Origin: Candidatus Auribacterota bacterium
Lineage (GTDB): Bacteria; Auribacterota; JAFGBW01
Assembly: GCA_016932965.1 (NCBI GenBank)
Contig: JAFGBW010000282.1
Coordinates: 1 to 14,522 of the forward strand
Length of the DNA: 14,522 nucleotides
Direction: 5' to 3'
Made by a program: the position numbers and the translations under genes
The notes under the pieces: generated by a model
Database searches by the model: none
What the model saw: only the letters and a program-made list of their open reading frames with translations
What the model was told of the DNA's origin: nothing
In this document: positions 1 to 6,346 of the stretch, in pieces
How the letters are laid out: each line of letters starts with the position of its first letter
Numbering within the stretch: the first letter of the stretch is position 1

Positions 1-2
1 CT

Positions 3-1199
3 CCCGGCAAAAAAAGGGAAGATCATCACCCGGTATTCAGGGTGTATTCCACAAAGAACATGCCTGTCCAGGTAGTGGAAGCCAGGGGCCTTCGCGTATG
101 CAACATGAGAGAGGAATATCTGGAATTCATCCCGCCGTCTCTTCGTCATTTTGTTGACAGGCTTGGCCTGGTAGTGCAGGTGCCTTTACCCCTGATACGC
201 ACCAGAGACGGATTCATAGATGAAGGGACTTATCTGCCGGAAATCAAAAAATATGTTGCCATTGCCTTTTATCAGGTCCTGGCGAATAAGGCACTGAAAG
301 ATCCCCACCTGGCTTTGGAAATCGTCCCGGCTGACCTGGCAACGGAAATGCTTTATTCCGGAACTCTTGCTGATCCGAAAATCATAACGCTTGCGAAACA
401 AATCAATAATTCCAGCTGGGGGGAGGTTTCTTTTTCTGACCTGAAAACGCTTTTCAGTGCGGACCAGACCGGGATTGAATGGAACCGGGACTTTGTCAAA
501 TTGATTGCGCTCCTGAATGTGCCGCTGGACTGGTCAAAGCCCAATGAGCGCACCAGTCTGTTGGAGCAAAGAAGACAAGTCTTAAAAGCGGTCGGCGCAC
601 CTACTGAGGAGGAAGACAGAATCATGGGTGAAATCAATACTGCAGATGCAACACAAGTACAGGCTCCGGTGAATGGAGAATTAATTAATATAGCACGGGG
701 GAATCAGTTTCAACGGATGCTTAAAAAGCTAGATAGTTTCATTATTGAACCGCAAAGTCCTGAGGACCATTCTTTAAAAGATCTGGCGGAAACGATAGGC
801 AATTTGTTCGGTTTGGAGCAAGTGCTTCTCATGGATTCAGCTTTCCCCAGCGCATGTTTTACCTTATGGGAAGGTAAAAAGACCCTTTGTATCTCGCAAA
901 AATATGCGGCTAGTCTTCAATTATCGGGAAATATATCAGCCAGGAATGAGGCTCTTGAAACCATTGTCCATGAAATCGCCCATCTTCTGGAACAACTCAA
1001 AATGGAACAGAATGAGCAACAATTCTGGGAAAAAGGTTTTATGAGTCACGATGGGTATCCCTTCACCCACGAAGCCAAAGGCCCCTTTGGCGCCGCCCTG
1101 GAATTCGCCTCGGCCCGTGTTGCCGCCTATTTCGCCCAAACCCGTGAATTGCCCGTGCCTTCTCTAAAAGCCCAGAGAGCCTTTGCCGGAGCGGCGTAA
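3..1199 (+). CDS. Protein of unknown family with C-terminal HEXXH zinc-peptidase-like motif, 5' end probably outside the window
   Basis: The reading frame is open from base 3 to the TAA at 1197-1199. Possible starts inside the window (GTG 42, ATG 60, ATG 105) have no convincing Shine-Dalgarno, so the gene probably begins upstream and this is a C-terminal fragment of about 385-400 residues. Numbering from GTG 42, the motif HEIAH lies at residues 310-314 within ETIVHEIAHLLEQ, which is the shape of a zincin active-site helix (two zinc-binding His and a catalytic Glu). Glu354 in GAALEFASAR, about 40 residues later, sits where a gluzincin would place its third metal ligand. The first ~200 residues are mixed alpha/beta without a family I recognise; residues about 195-225 look like a linker. 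No signal peptide or membrane segment is visible in this part. Metallopeptidase activity is inferred from motif only, and the substrate is unknown. Confidence 0.7.
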   Translation, partial: PGKKREDHHPVFRVYSTKNMPVQVVEARGLRVCNMREEYLEFIPPSLRHFVDRLGLVVQVPLPLIRTRDGFIDEGTYLPEIKKYVAIAFYQVLANKALKDPHLALEIVPADLATEMLYSGTLADPKIITLAKQINNSSWGEVSFSDLKTLFSADQTGIEWNRDFVKLIALLNVPLDWSKPNERTSLLEQRRQVLKAVGAPTEEEDRIMGEINTADATQVQAPVNGELINIARGNQFQRMLKKLDSFIIEPQSPEDHSLKDLAETIGNLFGLEQVLLMDSAFPSACFTLWEGKKTLCISQKYAASLQLSGNISARNEALETIVHEIAHLLEQLKMEQNEQQFWEKGFMSHDGYPFTHEAKGPFGAALEFASARVAAYFAQTRELPVPSLKAQRAFAGAA

Positions 1200-1267
1200 T
1201 CGGCCTTTTGAATTTCCTGCTTCAAGAAATACAAAAAGCTCATTTGTTTTTTCAAAAAAGGAAACCA

Positions 1268-1294
1268 GAAGGGAAACTTTTTTTGGGTCTCTTC
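1268..1294 (+). terminator. Terminator-like imperfect inverted repeat with T tract, copy 1
   Basis: Arms GAAGGGAAAC (1268-1277) and GGGTCTCTTC (1285-1294) flank seven T's. It lies 69 bp after the stop of the metallopeptidase-like gene. An element with nearly the same arms occurs on the minus strand at 2033-2070, just after the efflux adaptor gene. The T tract is in the loop rather than after the stem, so this is not a textbook intrinsic terminator. It may be a small repeat instead. Confidence 0.3.
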
Positions 1295-1345
1295 AAGAAT
1301 GCATGAGTGATGTAAAGTATTGAATCAAAAAACAGCCATTTTTTC

Positions 1346-1373
1346 TGTCATTCCCGCGAAAGCGGGAATCCAG
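1346..1373 (+). repeat. Left 28-bp terminal repeat containing a GAAA-loop palindrome
   Basis: The core is ATTCCCGC, GAAA, GCGGGAAT: a perfect 8-bp stem with a four-base loop of the stable GNRA type if transcribed on this strand. It is extended by TGTC on the outer side and CCAG on the inner side. It matches the right copy exactly in inverse orientation over 28 bases; similarity stops abruptly on both sides. Confidence 0.85.
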
Positions 1374-1380
1374 CTTTTCC

Positions 1381-1659
1381 TTACAGATTACAATATAAAT
1401 CCTTCCACTCAGGATTATTTCTCTCAATAAGTTCCAATTTCCATTTTCGATTCCATTTTTTAATATATTTTTCTCTTTCAATGGCTGATTTAATGTCAGT
1501 AGTCTGCTCGTAATAAACCAGAATATCGATGTTATATTTAGAAGAAAATCCTTCAACTAAATTATTTTTATGCTCAAATACTCTTCTCTTTAAATCATTT
1601 GTAACACCAACATATAAAGCATCATTTTTCTTACTTGCTAATATATAAACGAAATACAT
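1381..1659 (-). CDS. Small GIY-YIG nuclease-family protein (COG2827-like), 92 aa
   Basis: Starting at the ATG at 1659, the protein begins MYFVYILASKK, the usual N-terminus of the small single-domain GIY-YIG family. A longer frame to 1701 only adds translated repeat sequence. The two name-giving tripeptides appear as VYI (residues 4-6) and YVG (16-18). Arg25/Arg26 in DLKRR, His30 in EHK, Glu63 in IEREKYIKKW and Asn82 in the C-terminal NNPEW are at the expected catalytic or structural positions, so the fold looks intact. Members of this superfamily cut DNA using one divalent metal ion, but the substrate of the small stand-alone branch is poorly defined. Base use is clearly more AT-rich than the neighbours, consistent with transfer. 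The gene is enclosed by exact inverted repeats and points away from no obvious promoter. Confidence 0.88.
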   Translation of the reverse strand: MYFVYILASKKNDALYVGVTNDLKRRVFEHKNNLVEGFSSKYNIDILVYYEQTTDIKSAIEREKYIKKWNRKWKLELIERNNPEWKDLYCNL

Positions 1660-1672
1660 GTTTATAAGAATC

Positions 1673-1700
1673 CTGGATTCCCGCTTTCGCGGGAATGACA
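1673..1700 (-). repeat. Right 28-bp terminal repeat, inverse of the left one
   Basis: Exact reverse complement of 1346-1373. In the direction of the nuclease gene it ends 13 bp before the ATG, and the junction forms the sequence CAGGA, which is the only Shine-Dalgarno-like sequence for that gene (about 12 bp upstream). The repeat may therefore supply part of the translation signal. Confidence 0.85.
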
Positions 1701-1727
1701 TTTTTTCGTTTTATATTTTAATTCACT

Positions 1728-1888
1728 ACTGTGTGCGGTTTATTTTTCTTCTTACGGTTATCACCATTATCAACGCCTTAAATTATGGCATCGTTTTTAG
1801 AATTCAGAAGCGGAAATCGAGAAGTAAGTGAGACTGCAAGGCAGCCGAACGATTTCATGATCCTATTCAAAACACCGAAGGTGTTCCT
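1728..1888 (-). repeat. 160-bp structured interspersed repeat, copy A (inverted relative to copy B)
   Basis: The reverse complement of this stretch aligns end to end with 13169-13330; by hand I count about 17 mismatches and one gap (roughly 89% identity). In repeat orientation it forms AACACC/GGTGTT with a TTC loop, GGCTGC/GCAGTC with a CTT loop, and a longer-range 7-bp stem GAAATCG/CGATTTC enclosing the second hairpin. No protein is credible here. It starts 27 bp from the GIY-YIG element and is bordered on the other side by AATTCTCAATTCTTAATT-type sequence. Confidence 0.8.
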
Positions 1889-2032
1889 TTTAAATTCTCA
1901 ATTCTTAATTCCATGTCCGGCTTCTTTTCATTTTCAATAATACCATTTACTATATTGTGTTTCATCTTATTTCCTTATTCTTAAGCAGGACATTCATGAT
2001 TTTAATTATTTTTTTCAAAACCCACAGCTTTC

Positions 2033-2070
2033 CGAAGAGAACCTTTTTTAAAAAAGAAAAGTTTCCCTTC
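2033..2070 (-). terminator. Terminator-like imperfect inverted repeat after the efflux adaptor gene, copy 2
   Basis: Read on the minus strand, GAAGGGAAAC (2070-2061) is followed by a T-rich then A-rich centre including T6A6, and by GGTTCTCTTC (2042-2033). The arms pair imperfectly (about 8 of 10). It begins 18 bp after the adaptor stop codon, the right place for a transcript end. The arms are nearly those of the element at 1268-1294. Confidence 0.4.
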
Positions 2071-2088
2071 AGATAACGTAATCTCAGA

Positions 2089-3057
2089 TTACCCCTTTTT
2101 TCGACGGCCGCCAAAGGGCATGAAGGGATTTCCGCCGGGAGATCCCCTGGAGGGGGTATAATTCTCTGTTCTGACCAGGACCGTGGAATCGGCATCAAGA
2201 CCTTCCACGACTTCGAAATTCGTGTCGTCTGCCAGACCTGTTGTGATTTTTTCCCGGCGGGGACGCTGGCCCGGGGATGCGGGGACCAGAACAAAGCTGC
2301 CGTACTCCGGGTCCTGTTTGACCGCTTCCTGAGATATTAATAAAACATGCTCCTTGCTTTGCTCTATGATCTCGATGTTGGCGCTCATGCCGGACCTGAA
2401 TACTTCCGGCACGGTTTCAGGAAGAATATCCACATGATAGATCGTGACATTATTGACGATCTTCGATTCATAATAAATATGGTTCACCTTTCCTTCTACC
2501 CTGATATCAGGATAGGCATCCAGACTGACAGCAGCGGTCTGACCTTTTTTCACTTTTCCGATATCGGTTTCATCCACATTGGCCTGGACAATCAGGCGGT
2601 CGGACAAAACCAAGACCACATCGTTGGAAGTGACTGTCTGGCCCGGCTCCAGGGCGCGCACGATGACTTCCCCGTCAATGGGGGCAATCAAGGGAGTGGG
2701 TTTATAGACATCTTTCCAATATTCGACGGCCTTCTCTCCGTTTGATCTGGCTGTATCCAATAACGCCGCCCTGTCCGTTGAACTCATCCAGGCTATGGTT
2801 TGCCCGGTTTTGACCGGATCGCCTTCCTTGACCAGGATCTCATCCATTCTGCCGGAAATAGGCGGCTTGATTTCCAGACGGTTCTGAGGCTGGACCGTAC
2901 CGGTCGTAGAAATGGCTTTTTGAATGGAGCCATAAAAAGGTTTGACTTCCCTGAATCTGATCTGGGGCTTCTGCTTCTGCTTGTATTGATAAAATCCGAA
3001 TCCAGCTAATCCGGCTGTCAGCACCAATATGAAAATACTCCATCCTTTAAATTTCAT
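2089..3057 (-). CDS. Periplasmic adaptor (membrane fusion) protein, MacA/HlyD type
   Basis: 322 residues. It has a short basic N-terminus and a membrane anchor at about residues 7-23 (IFILVLTAGLAGFGFYQY), then a split lipoyl-like domain (TGTVQPQNRLEIKPPISGRM and LIAPIDGEVIVRALEPGQTV), a beta-barrel segment with VDETDIGKVKKGQ and LDAYPD, and a membrane-proximal domain. The tail is Gly/Pro/Arg-rich, as in many MacA homologues. VDE-DIGKV and DAYPD are typical of adaptors that work with MacB-type ABC pumps. The alpha-hairpin between the lipoyl halves (about residues 92-120) is very short for a TolC-docking adaptor. The start has AGGAGG seven bases upstream and overlaps the TolC gene end by 11 bp, so the two are translated as a pair. 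No ATPase or permease follows. Confidence 0.88.
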   Translation of the reverse strand: MKFKGWSIFILVLTAGLAGFGFYQYKQKQKPQIRFREVKPFYGSIQKAISTTGTVQPQNRLEIKPPISGRMDEILVKEGDPVKTGQTIAWMSSTDRAALLDTARSNGEKAVEYWKDVYKPTPLIAPIDGEVIVRALEPGQTVTSNDVVLVLSDRLIVQANVDETDIGKVKKGQTAAVSLDAYPDIRVEGKVNHIYYESKIVNNVTIYHVDILPETVPEVFRSGMSANIEIIEQSKEHVLLISQEAVKQDPEYGSFVLVPASPGQRPRREKITTGLADDTNFEVVEGLDADSTVLVRTENYTPSRGSPGGNPFMPFGGRRKKG

Positions 3058-4327
3058 CCAATGTTCCTCCTGTAGCCTCTATCCATGCCGCCTCGCTCAG
3101 CAACGCCTGTGTCCGGGCATTGAGACAGGCTTTTTTTGTTCTGACCCAATCGTCTTCAATGAGCGTCCAATTGTCAAATGAAACCAGCCCGTTGGAATAC
3201 TGGGCCTGGGTGATTTCAGCCCGTTCTTTTGCCGCTTCCAGGAACTGATTTTGGACCAGAACGTTTTCCACCGCATCTTTCAACGAGGCCCAGCTGTCTT
3301 CCAGTTTCACCAAAAGAGTATTCCTTTCGCTCCGGATATCTTCATCAACCCTGGTCAATTGGGACCGGGCTTTTTCAAGATTCGCTTTCCTGGCTCCTCC
3401 GTCAAACAAAGAATAAGACACCTGCAGACCGGCGCTCCATTGATTTTCCTCAATAGGCCAATCGGTGTCTCTCATTGATGCGGAAACCGAGGCGGAAACC
3501 TTTGGCTTATAATTCGCCTGCTTCAGCTGCACGCCGAGGCGTGCAGCCTCTTTTTGGGCGAGCCATGCCCGCATGAGGGGGATTTTTTCCAGAAGACCTT
3601 CAAAATCCGGCTGGTCTTTGTATTCGGGATAAATGCCATCGTCCTCTTTGATTTGAATTGACTGATTTAATGGTCTCCCCATTTCAGCAGATAACCGGAG
3701 CTGGACGATCCTGGCGTTCCTCAAGGCCTGACGATATTCATATTCGGATTGCTCCAGACTGGCTTTGGCTGACAAAAGCGACCCCTTGTGTTCACGGCCT
3801 GCCTCATACCGCAATTGAACCAGTTCCAGATTTTGTTTTCGCCTCCGGGTGATCTCTTTTGTCATGGCTATCCATTCAACAGCCTGGAGAAATTGCACAA
3901 AGGCCGATCTGAGCCTCAGCCGGATCTGGCTTGAAATCACATCATATTGCGCCCTCTGGTAAGTATAACCTGCAAAAGATTTTTCCCGTTCATTTTTGGT
4001 TTTATTCCCGTCATAAACCAGTTGACTCCCTGACACGCCGGCAGAATAAGATGTTTGACTGGATTGACCTGATGAGCGTCCGTTGCTGACGGAAAGAGAG
4101 GTGTTGACCTGGGGATATAGACCGGATTCGGCTGAATCCACGTCCAGTTTTGCCTCCTTGCATTGTTCAGCGGCTGAGAGTAAATCCGGATGATGCTGTT
4201 TCGCCTCCAGGACGCAATCTTCCCATGTCAAAATTTCCTCGGCTGGCAAAACCGGCTGCGACAGACAAAAAAACAAAAAAAAGACTTTTCCGATAAAAAC
4301 CCGGATGGATTGCCCAGTGTTTTCCAT
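3047..4327 (-). CDS. TolC-family outer-membrane efflux channel
   Basis: 426 residues, with a signal peptide at the N-terminus (basic start, hydrophobic KVFFLFFCLSQPVLPA, cleavage likely near residue 29). The mature part has the two homologous halves of the OEP family. The first begins LTWEDCVLEAKQHHPDLLSA and leads to SGLYPQVNTSLSVS. The second includes AARLGVQLKQANYKPKVSASVSAS. Long amphipathic helical stretches follow each, as expected for the periplasmic coiled-coil barrel; YPQV and YKPKV mark the turn into the beta strands. Length is normal for the family. A GGAAAGG sequence lies upstream of the ATG. It is the first gene of a two-gene operon with the adaptor. The exported substrate cannot be told from sequence. 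Confidence 0.92.
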   Translation of the reverse strand: MENTGQSIRVFIGKVFFLFFCLSQPVLPAEEILTWEDCVLEAKQHHPDLLSAAEQCKEAKLDVDSAESGLYPQVNTSLSVSNGRSSGQSSQTSYSAGVSGSQLVYDGNKTKNEREKSFAGYTYQRAQYDVISSQIRLRLRSAFVQFLQAVEWIAMTKEITRRRKQNLELVQLRYEAGREHKGSLLSAKASLEQSEYEYRQALRNARIVQLRLSAEMGRPLNQSIQIKEDDGIYPEYKDQPDFEGLLEKIPLMRAWLAQKEAARLGVQLKQANYKPKVSASVSASMRDTDWPIEENQWSAGLQVSYSLFDGGARKANLEKARSQLTRVDEDIRSERNTLLVKLEDSWASLKDAVENVLVQNQFLEAAKERAEITQAQYSNGLVSFDNWTLIEDDWVRTKKACLNARTQALLSEAAWIEATGGTLDEI

Positions 4328-4472
4328 TATAACTACCTTTCCTGTTTTCCGGCTTCCTATTCAAATCTGGTTTATTCTATAATGATAACCATATAGAGAT
4401 CCATCATCGAATTCAGCCGCCGCGATAGGCTTGCTGCAGACTAATGATTGGTCATCTTTATGATTTTTTTTA

Positions 4473-4560
4473 ACGAAATACACAAAAAGCACAAAAATAA
4501 TATCCGGGATGAAAATCCTACATGAATTTTTTACAATCTTCTTTATTTCGTGTATTTCGT
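4473..4560. repeat. Inverted repeat with ACGAAATACAC arms
   Basis: ACGAAATACAC (4473-4483) is the exact reverse complement of 4550-4560, and similarity continues weakly inward. The right arm is itself part of a tandem-like TATTTCGTGTATTTCGTG. The 66-bp centre is AT-rich and non-coding. The look is that of a short non-autonomous interspersed repeat; a second, unrelated-looking one with ACACGAAT arms is at 12912-12986. Confidence 0.5.
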
Positions 4561-4660
4561 GATTTCCGCGGTTCCTAATATCTTATATTCCTAAAACATC
4601 TATTAATACGAAGGAAACATGATTTTATTTTACATAACCGGTATCACGCAATCATTTTTG

Positions 4661-4691
4661 TTGATTTTCAAGAGTGACCTGTGATTATAAT
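4661..4691 (+). promoter_or_regulatory. Probable sigma70-type promoter for the DJ-1-type gene, with overlapping short palindrome
   Basis: A perfect TATAAT (4686-4691) is preceded by TTGATT (4661-4666) with a 19-bp spacer, slightly long. GTGAT (4681-4685) and ATCAC (4693-4697) form a 5-bp inverted repeat centred on the -10 box and could be an operator. The start codon is about 95 bp further on. Confidence 0.45.
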
Positions 4692-4790
4692 GATCACTGA
4701 TTCCAGAAGGAAACAAACAAGATGGACCTCTTTTTCCTGTGAAACAGTCTGCACAATTAACAAGACCCCCCTATTGCTGCAATTAGCCTG

Positions 4791-5369
4791 ATGACTGCAA
4801 AAGCTCTCATTATTTTAGCTGAAGGTTTCGAAGAAGTGGAGGCCCTGACTCCCATTGACATTCTACGCCGGGCAGGGATAAATGTCGTCACCGCCGGTCT
4901 GGATGAAATTTTTGTCACAGGTGGACATGGGGTTGTTATCAAGACGGATGTAGTTCTGGAAAATGTGAAAGAAACCTTTGACGCCCTGGTTCTTCCAGGC
5001 GGGTCCAAAGGTTCGGATAATCTCAGCCGTTCAGATCTTGTTGAAAAATGGATTAAAGAACAGCATAAAAGGGGCGGAATCATCGCTGCCATCTGCGCGG
5101 CCCCTGCCGTTGTGCTGGCCAAAACCGGGATTCTAAAAGGAAAAAAAGCAACCTGTTATCCCGGCCAGGAAAAACTGTTTGGAGACAGCGTGACCTATAT
5201 CCATGATGCCAATGTTGTGATAGACGGCAATATTCTGACCAGTAAAGGAGTGGGGACATCCCAGGAATTCAGTCTTGTTCTTGCGGAACGGCTTGCCGGG
5301 AAAAAAACCGCCAGTCAAGTGGCAAATGCCACCTTATTTCCAGTTGAAAACCCATTTTTTACCGGGTAA
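4791..5369 (+). CDS. DJ-1/PfpI superfamily protein, YajL/DJ-1 branch
   Basis: 192 residues covering the whole single-domain family. The N-terminus AKALIILAEGFEEVEALTPIDILRRAGI aligns directly with human DJ-1, with Glu17 equivalent to DJ-1 Glu18. The nucleophile-elbow cysteine is Cys102 in AAICAAP (DJ-1 Cys106), and VLPGG at about residues 67-71 is the conserved Gly loop. Both active-site residues are present, so the protein should be functional. Family members act in the cytoplasm as redox-sensitive chaperones or glyoxalase/deglycase-type enzymes; which activity applies here cannot be told. The ATG matches the family N-terminus although no strong ribosome-binding site precedes it. The gene appears to be a single-gene unit with its own promoter, next to a PilZ gene with a separate promoter. 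Confidence 0.93.
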   Translation: MTAKALIILAEGFEEVEALTPIDILRRAGINVVTAGLDEIFVTGGHGVVIKTDVVLENVKETFDALVLPGGSKGSDNLSRSDLVEKWIKEQHKRGGIIAAICAAPAVVLAKTGILKGKKATCYPGQEKLFGDSVTYIHDANVVIDGNILTSKGVGTSQEFSLVLAERLAGKKTASQVANATLFPVENPFFTG

Positions 5370-5416
5370 ATCCAGATACCTTCGTAAATAATTTAATTAA
5401 AACTGAGAAAAAGTAC

Positions 5417-5446
5417 TTGCGTTTCTTACTTTTTTTAGATTAGATA
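5417..5446 (+). promoter_or_regulatory. Probable promoter of the PilZ-cheY unit
   Basis: TTGCGT (5417-5422), an 18-bp spacer, then TAGATA (5441-5446), about 29 bp before the TTG start. ACTTGCG (5415-5421) and CGCAAGT (5449-5455) are exact inverted arms bracketing the promoter core, a possible operator. The upstream run AAAAAGTACTTG followed by a pyrimidine tract recurs before rpsF at 13495-13524. Confidence 0.4.
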
Positions 5447-5474
5447 AGCGCAAGTCAAAATAAGGTAGGGTAGA

Positions 5475-5906
5475 TTGACTATAAAAGAAAGAAGAAATTA
5501 CGAACGAATCGATGTCCCTTTTAAACTCCTTCATGCTCCTTTTTTCTTTCCCGGAATCAAGAATGAGGAATTGATACCCGGGGAAATCCTGAATGTTTCC
5601 GCTATCGGTGTTTTTTTCAAGACCACCCGTCTGTACGAACCGGGTACTCTCGTCAGGATTGAAATCAAAATGGGATCCTGGGACAATTACAAAAACGGAT
5701 TTCAGCCTTTCAAATATCTGTATCGTTCCGAACCTTTCGTAGTACTGGGCCAGGTCATGAGATGCACAAAAGAGCCTTCTGAGGAAAATATTAAAGAAAA
5801 TCATTTTCAAGTGGCGGTGAAATATATTAGCGTAGACGAAGGTCATCAGAGTGCAGTGGCAAAATTCATCCAGAAGCTGGCAAAGAAAAACAAGGTAATG
5901 GCATGA
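5475..5906 (+). CDS. PilZ-domain protein, putative c-di-GMP receptor
   Basis: 143 residues. The N-terminal KERRNYERIDVPF supplies the RxxxR-type c-di-GMP-binding signature. ILNVSAIGVFF (about residues 38-48) supplies the second motif in the form N-x-S-x-x-G (usual D/N-x-S-x-x-G). The rest fits the PilZ beta-barrel, with a C-terminal helix rich in Lys. The start is TTG: an in-frame TAG lies nine bases upstream, no ATG or GTG is available before the first motif, and AAGG lies about nine bases before it. The gene overlaps cheY by the ATGA quadruplet, so the two proteins are probably made together. This suggests a link between c-di-GMP level and a CheY-controlled output such as motility, which is inference. 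Confidence 0.85.
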   Translation: MTIKERRNYERIDVPFKLLHAPFFFPGIKNEELIPGEILNVSAIGVFFKTTRLYEPGTLVRIEIKMGSWDNYKNGFQPFKYLYRSEPFVVLGQVMRCTKEPSEENIKENHFQVAVKYISVDEGHQSAVAKFIQKLAKKNKVMA

Positions 5907-6265
5907 AAATCCTGATAGTGGATGATTCCTCTACGATGAGGCGCATCATAAAAAATACACTCTCAAAAATCGGTTTCACCGATACGGAAGAAGCCGAGGA
6001 CGGCTCCCAGGCATTAAAAAAAATGGAAGGGATTCAGCTGGTCATCACCGACTGGAATATGCCGAACATGGATGGTTTGACTTTGGTGAAGGCGCTCCGG
6101 TCCAATCCTTCCTTTCAGGCCACGCCCATCATCATGGTGACCACGGAAGCGGCAAAAGATGATATCGTTGAGGCCATAAAAAATGGCGTCAACAGCTATG
6201 TTGTCAAGCCTTTCACTGCGGAAATCCTCAAACAAAAAATCGAGCAAGTCGTCGGAACGTGCTGA
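5903..6265 (+). CDS. cheY: CheY-type single-domain response regulator
   Basis: 120 residues, one receiver domain and nothing else. Acidic pocket Asp7/Asp8, phospho-acceptor Asp50 in VITDWNMPNMDG, Thr80 and Lys102 (KPF) are all present, so it should be phosphorylatable. Trp51 right after the acceptor and the DDSSTMRRI N-terminus are typical of true chemotaxis CheY rather than other receivers. Its ATG overlaps the PilZ gene stop. The expected kinase, CheA, is not in the window. The expected target is the flagellar switch or another motility machine. Confidence 0.92.
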   Translation: MKILIVDDSSTMRRIIKNTLSKIGFTDTEEAEDGSQALKKMEGIQLVITDWNMPNMDGLTLVKALRSNPSFQATPIIMVTTEAAKDDIVEAIKNGVNSYVVKPFTAEILKQKIEQVVGTC

Positions 6266-6346
6266 TCAACAGATCCATTTTCATCCGCAACATCTTTAAT
6301 CAATGATATAAAGGATCATTGCTAAATAAATTGAGGTTTTATCGTT

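Larger units (their letters stand above)
1346..1700 (-). mobile_element. 355-bp GIY-YIG element with 28-bp terminal inverted repeats and putative 7-bp target duplication
   Basis: Two exact 28-bp inverted repeats (1346-1373 and 1673-1700) enclose one minus-strand gene that fills almost all the space: the gene ends 7 bp from one repeat and its start codon is 13 bp from the other. Immediately outside, the direct repeat TTTTTTC occurs at 1339-1345 and 1701-1707, as a target-site duplication would. Homopolymer runs can match by chance, so the duplication is suggestive only. Short palindromes of this kind (translated as 'FPRKRESR') are widely dispersed in bacterial genomes, and I recall GIY-YIG proteins with that string in their annotated N-terminus. 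That this unit moves by its own nuclease is inference. Confidence 0.6.
1660..2088. other. Non-coding repeat-rich stretch downstream of the efflux operon
   Basis: No credible gene. It holds the right end of the GIY-YIG element, copy A of the 160-bp repeat, and the inverted-repeat terminator-like element at 2033-2070. Between about 1889 and 2032 I see only AT-rich sequence with short meaningless frames. A pump gene would be expected here, downstream of the adaptor gene, and is absent. Confidence 0.6.
4328..4790. other. Divergent intergenic region between the efflux operon and the DJ-1-type gene
   Basis: No gene seen in 463 bp. It contains an inverted repeat at 4473-4560 and a strong promoter candidate for the plus-strand gene at 4661-4691. 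A TATAAT on the plus strand at 4378-4383 has no good -35 partner. I could not pick out a convincing promoter for the minus-strand operon. Confidence 0.6.

Noticed and set aside
1660-1701. 14-residue N-terminal extension of the GIY-YIG protein (beginning at 1701)
   Set aside because: It is only the translation of the terminal repeat; the family N-terminus begins at the ATG at 1659.
2347-2745. Long open frame of 132 codons antisense to the efflux adaptor gene
   Set aside because: It is the mirror of a clearly real gene, with no family resemblance and no ribosome-binding site.
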